Below are positions 6,203-6,718 of a stretch of 6,718 nucleotides of DNA, in pieces. Each line of letters begins with the position of its first letter. The first letter of the stretch is position 1. This stretch comes from Alphaproteobacteria bacterium (lineage in GTDB: Bacteria; Pseudomonadota; Alphaproteobacteria; Rhodospirillales; Magnetospirillaceae), in NCBI GenBank assembly GCA_015232485.1, contig JADFZP010000187.1, forward strand, positions 1-6,718, given 5' to 3'. The notes under the pieces were generated by a model. It searched no databases. It was not told the DNA's origin and worked only from the letters and a program-made list of their open reading frames with translations. The position numbers and the translations under genes were made by a program.

Positions 6203-6241
6203 TTGCAACGACTGACTCTCGATTGAGTCATTTTTGCAACG
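6203..6241 (+). repeat. Direct repeat TTGCAACG flanking the eno terminator
   Basis: TTGCAACG occurs at 6203-6210 and 6234-6241, start to start 31 bases, about three helical turns. The match extends loosely: both copies are followed within 1-2 bases by CTGA (6212-6215 and 6244-6247). The spacing would place two bound proteins on the same face of DNA, but no regulator is identified. Confidence 0.45.
6213..6235 (+). terminator. Intrinsic terminator candidate downstream of eno
   Basis: TGACTC (6213-6218) pairs with GAGTCA (6225-6230) around a 6-base loop and is followed directly by TTTTT (6231-6235). The stem is short and only half GC, so the element alone is moderate. With the 13-bp hairpin 28 bases upstream it plausibly ends eno transcripts. 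The same strand then continues into the ftsB leader. Confidence 0.55.
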
Positions 6242-6266
6242 GTCTGAATTTTATTTGACGATTATT
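6231..6266 (+). promoter_or_regulatory. AT-rich stretch, likely ftsB promoter area
   Basis: This is the most AT-rich run of the window, at about 70 percent A/T against a background near one third. It contains TTGACG (6255-6260; 5 of 6 to the -35 consensus), but no convincing -10 at 16-18 bases. TTTTAT (6249-6254) and GATTAT (6260-6265) are -10-like but lack well-spaced -35 partners. A promoter for ftsB is plausible because a terminator precedes it; the exact boxes cannot be assigned. Confidence 0.3.
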
Positions 6267-6267
6267 C

Positions 6268-6293
6268 AGTCACGGCTGTTGACGGCCGCGACT
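6268..6293 (+). other. Hairpin in the ftsB leader
   Basis: AGTC-A-CGGC (6268-6276) pairs with GCCG-C-GACT (6285-6293), eight pairs plus one A/C mismatch, closed by an 8-base loop. It lies 21 bases before the ftsB ATG. No T run follows. It could be part of the leader RNA or an operator-like inverted repeat. Confidence 0.4.
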
Positions 6294-6314
6294 CCGGCGT
6301 GATTCCATCGGGGC

Positions 6315-6629
6315 ATGATGGTCCTCGATGCGATTCGCCGCCGCGCCCGCCACGTCGTCGGCCCCTTCCTGGGGGCGGCGGCGCTGGTCTATTTCGGCTA
6401 CCACACGATCCAGGGCGAGCGCGGCCTGCTCGCCTGGTGGAGCCTGCGCCACGAAATCCGCGAGGCCGAAACCACCCTGGCCCGCGTCGAAGAGCAGAAG
6501 CTGACGCTCGAACGCCGCACCCAGCTCTTGCGCCCCGACAGCCTCGACCGCGACATGCTGGAGGAGCGGGCGCGCCTGATGCTCAATCTCGGCCGCGAGA
6601 GCGAACTGACGGTCATCGAGCGGCGGTGA
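6315..6629 (+). CDS. ftsB: Septum formation initiator, FtsB/DivIC family
   Basis: Encodes 104 residues, the usual size. FtsB is a bitopic inner-membrane protein that joins FtsL and FtsQ in the divisome and helps activate septal peptidoglycan synthesis. A basic N-terminus (RRRARH, 8-13) precedes one membrane segment at about 15-31. It is followed by GERGLLAWWSLRHEI (34-48), typical of alphaproteobacterial members, and a charged coiled coil to about residue 71. The C-terminal motif LLRPDSLDRDMLEERARLML (71-90) is characteristic of the family. Start choice is between adjacent ATGs at 6315 and 6318; the Shine-Dalgarno (CGGGG, 6309-6313) is poor. The position after eno is the usual one in alphaproteobacteria. 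The function is inferred from family and context; the protein is short and divergent from E. coli FtsB. Confidence 0.88.
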   Translation: MMVLDAIRRRARHVVGPFLGAAALVYFGYHTIQGERGLLAWWSLRHEIREAETTLARVEEQKLTLERRTQLLRPDSLDRDMLEERARLMLNLGRESELTVIERR

Positions 6630-6654
6630 GCATCGCGGTAAAGGAAAGAAGGTT

Positions 6655-6691
6655 CACCACCAAGACACCAAGGCCACCAAGAGTCACCAAG
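6655..6691. repeat. Cluster of four CACCAAG repeats after ftsB
   Basis: CACCAAG occurs at 6658-6664, 6666-6672, 6675-6681 and 6685-6691, with spacers of 1, 2 and 3 bases, so the period grows 8, 9, 10. A degenerate TTCACC precedes the first copy. The purine-rich run GTAAAGGAAAGAAGG lies directly upstream. No coding frame is convincing across it, and no gene is seen from 6630 to the window end at 6718. I recall similar CAC-AAG short-period motifs between genes of other bacteria, but cannot verify that here. It breaks the region where pdhA commonly starts in relatives. Confidence 0.7.
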
Positions 6692-6718
6692 GGACCGGGA
6701 CTGTACGGGCAATTCGCC

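Noticed and set aside
4525..6231. Minus-strand open frame of 568 codons antisense to eno
   Set aside because: It is a shadow of the conserved enolase gene; no domain or ribosome site was recognised.
6655..6691. CRISPR array reading of the CACCAAG repeats
   Set aside because: Units are 7 bases with 1-3 base spacers, far too short for CRISPR repeats and spacers, and no cas gene is present.
6630..6718. Start of a pdhA gene expected after ftsB
   Set aside because: No start codon with a pyruvate dehydrogenase-like N-terminus is visible in these 89 bases; if present it begins beyond the window.

Overview
The window looks like a chromosomal housekeeping segment of a GC-rich alphaproteobacterium, probably Rhodospirillales-like. 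The basis is high GC, third-position G/C bias, a short SecG of the alphaproteobacterial type, and the gene order tpiA-secG-pyrG-kdsA-eno-ftsB, which from memory is typical of that class (pdhA often follows). Genus cannot be assigned from the sequence alone. Nothing indicates phage, transposon, CRISPR or a defence system, and no rRNA or tRNA gene was seen.

Layout: positions 1-914 (minus strand) carry the first 304 codons of a PpiD/SurA-type periplasmic folding factor, which runs off the left edge. A 171-base divergent intergenic region (915-1085) holds a candidate promoter for each direction and a G-rich tract. Six genes then read rightward: tpiA (1086-1850), secG (1941-2276), pyrG (2369-3997), kdsA (4004-4849), eno (4861-6141) and, after a 173-base structured gap, ftsB (6315-6629). 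The last 89 bases hold no gene that I can see, but contain a four-copy CACCAAG repeat cluster.

The genes fit together metabolically and around the envelope. TpiA and Eno are glycolytic. Eno makes phosphoenolpyruvate, a substrate of KdsA; PyrG makes CTP, which is later used to activate the Kdo made by KdsA. SecG serves protein export, PpiD folds exported proteins, and FtsB acts in septum formation. pyrG-kdsA-eno are packed tightly (6- and 11-base gaps) and are probably co-transcribed. The junctions tpiA/secG, secG/pyrG and eno/ftsB each contain a strong hairpin, which suggests segmented transcripts or RNA processing.

I do not see a new multi-gene system. The most unusual signals are non-coding: the CACCAAG repeats after ftsB, the layered hairpins, terminator and direct repeats between eno and ftsB, a hairpin between secG and pyrG that has terminator polarity on the opposite strand, and a long hairpin just before secG.
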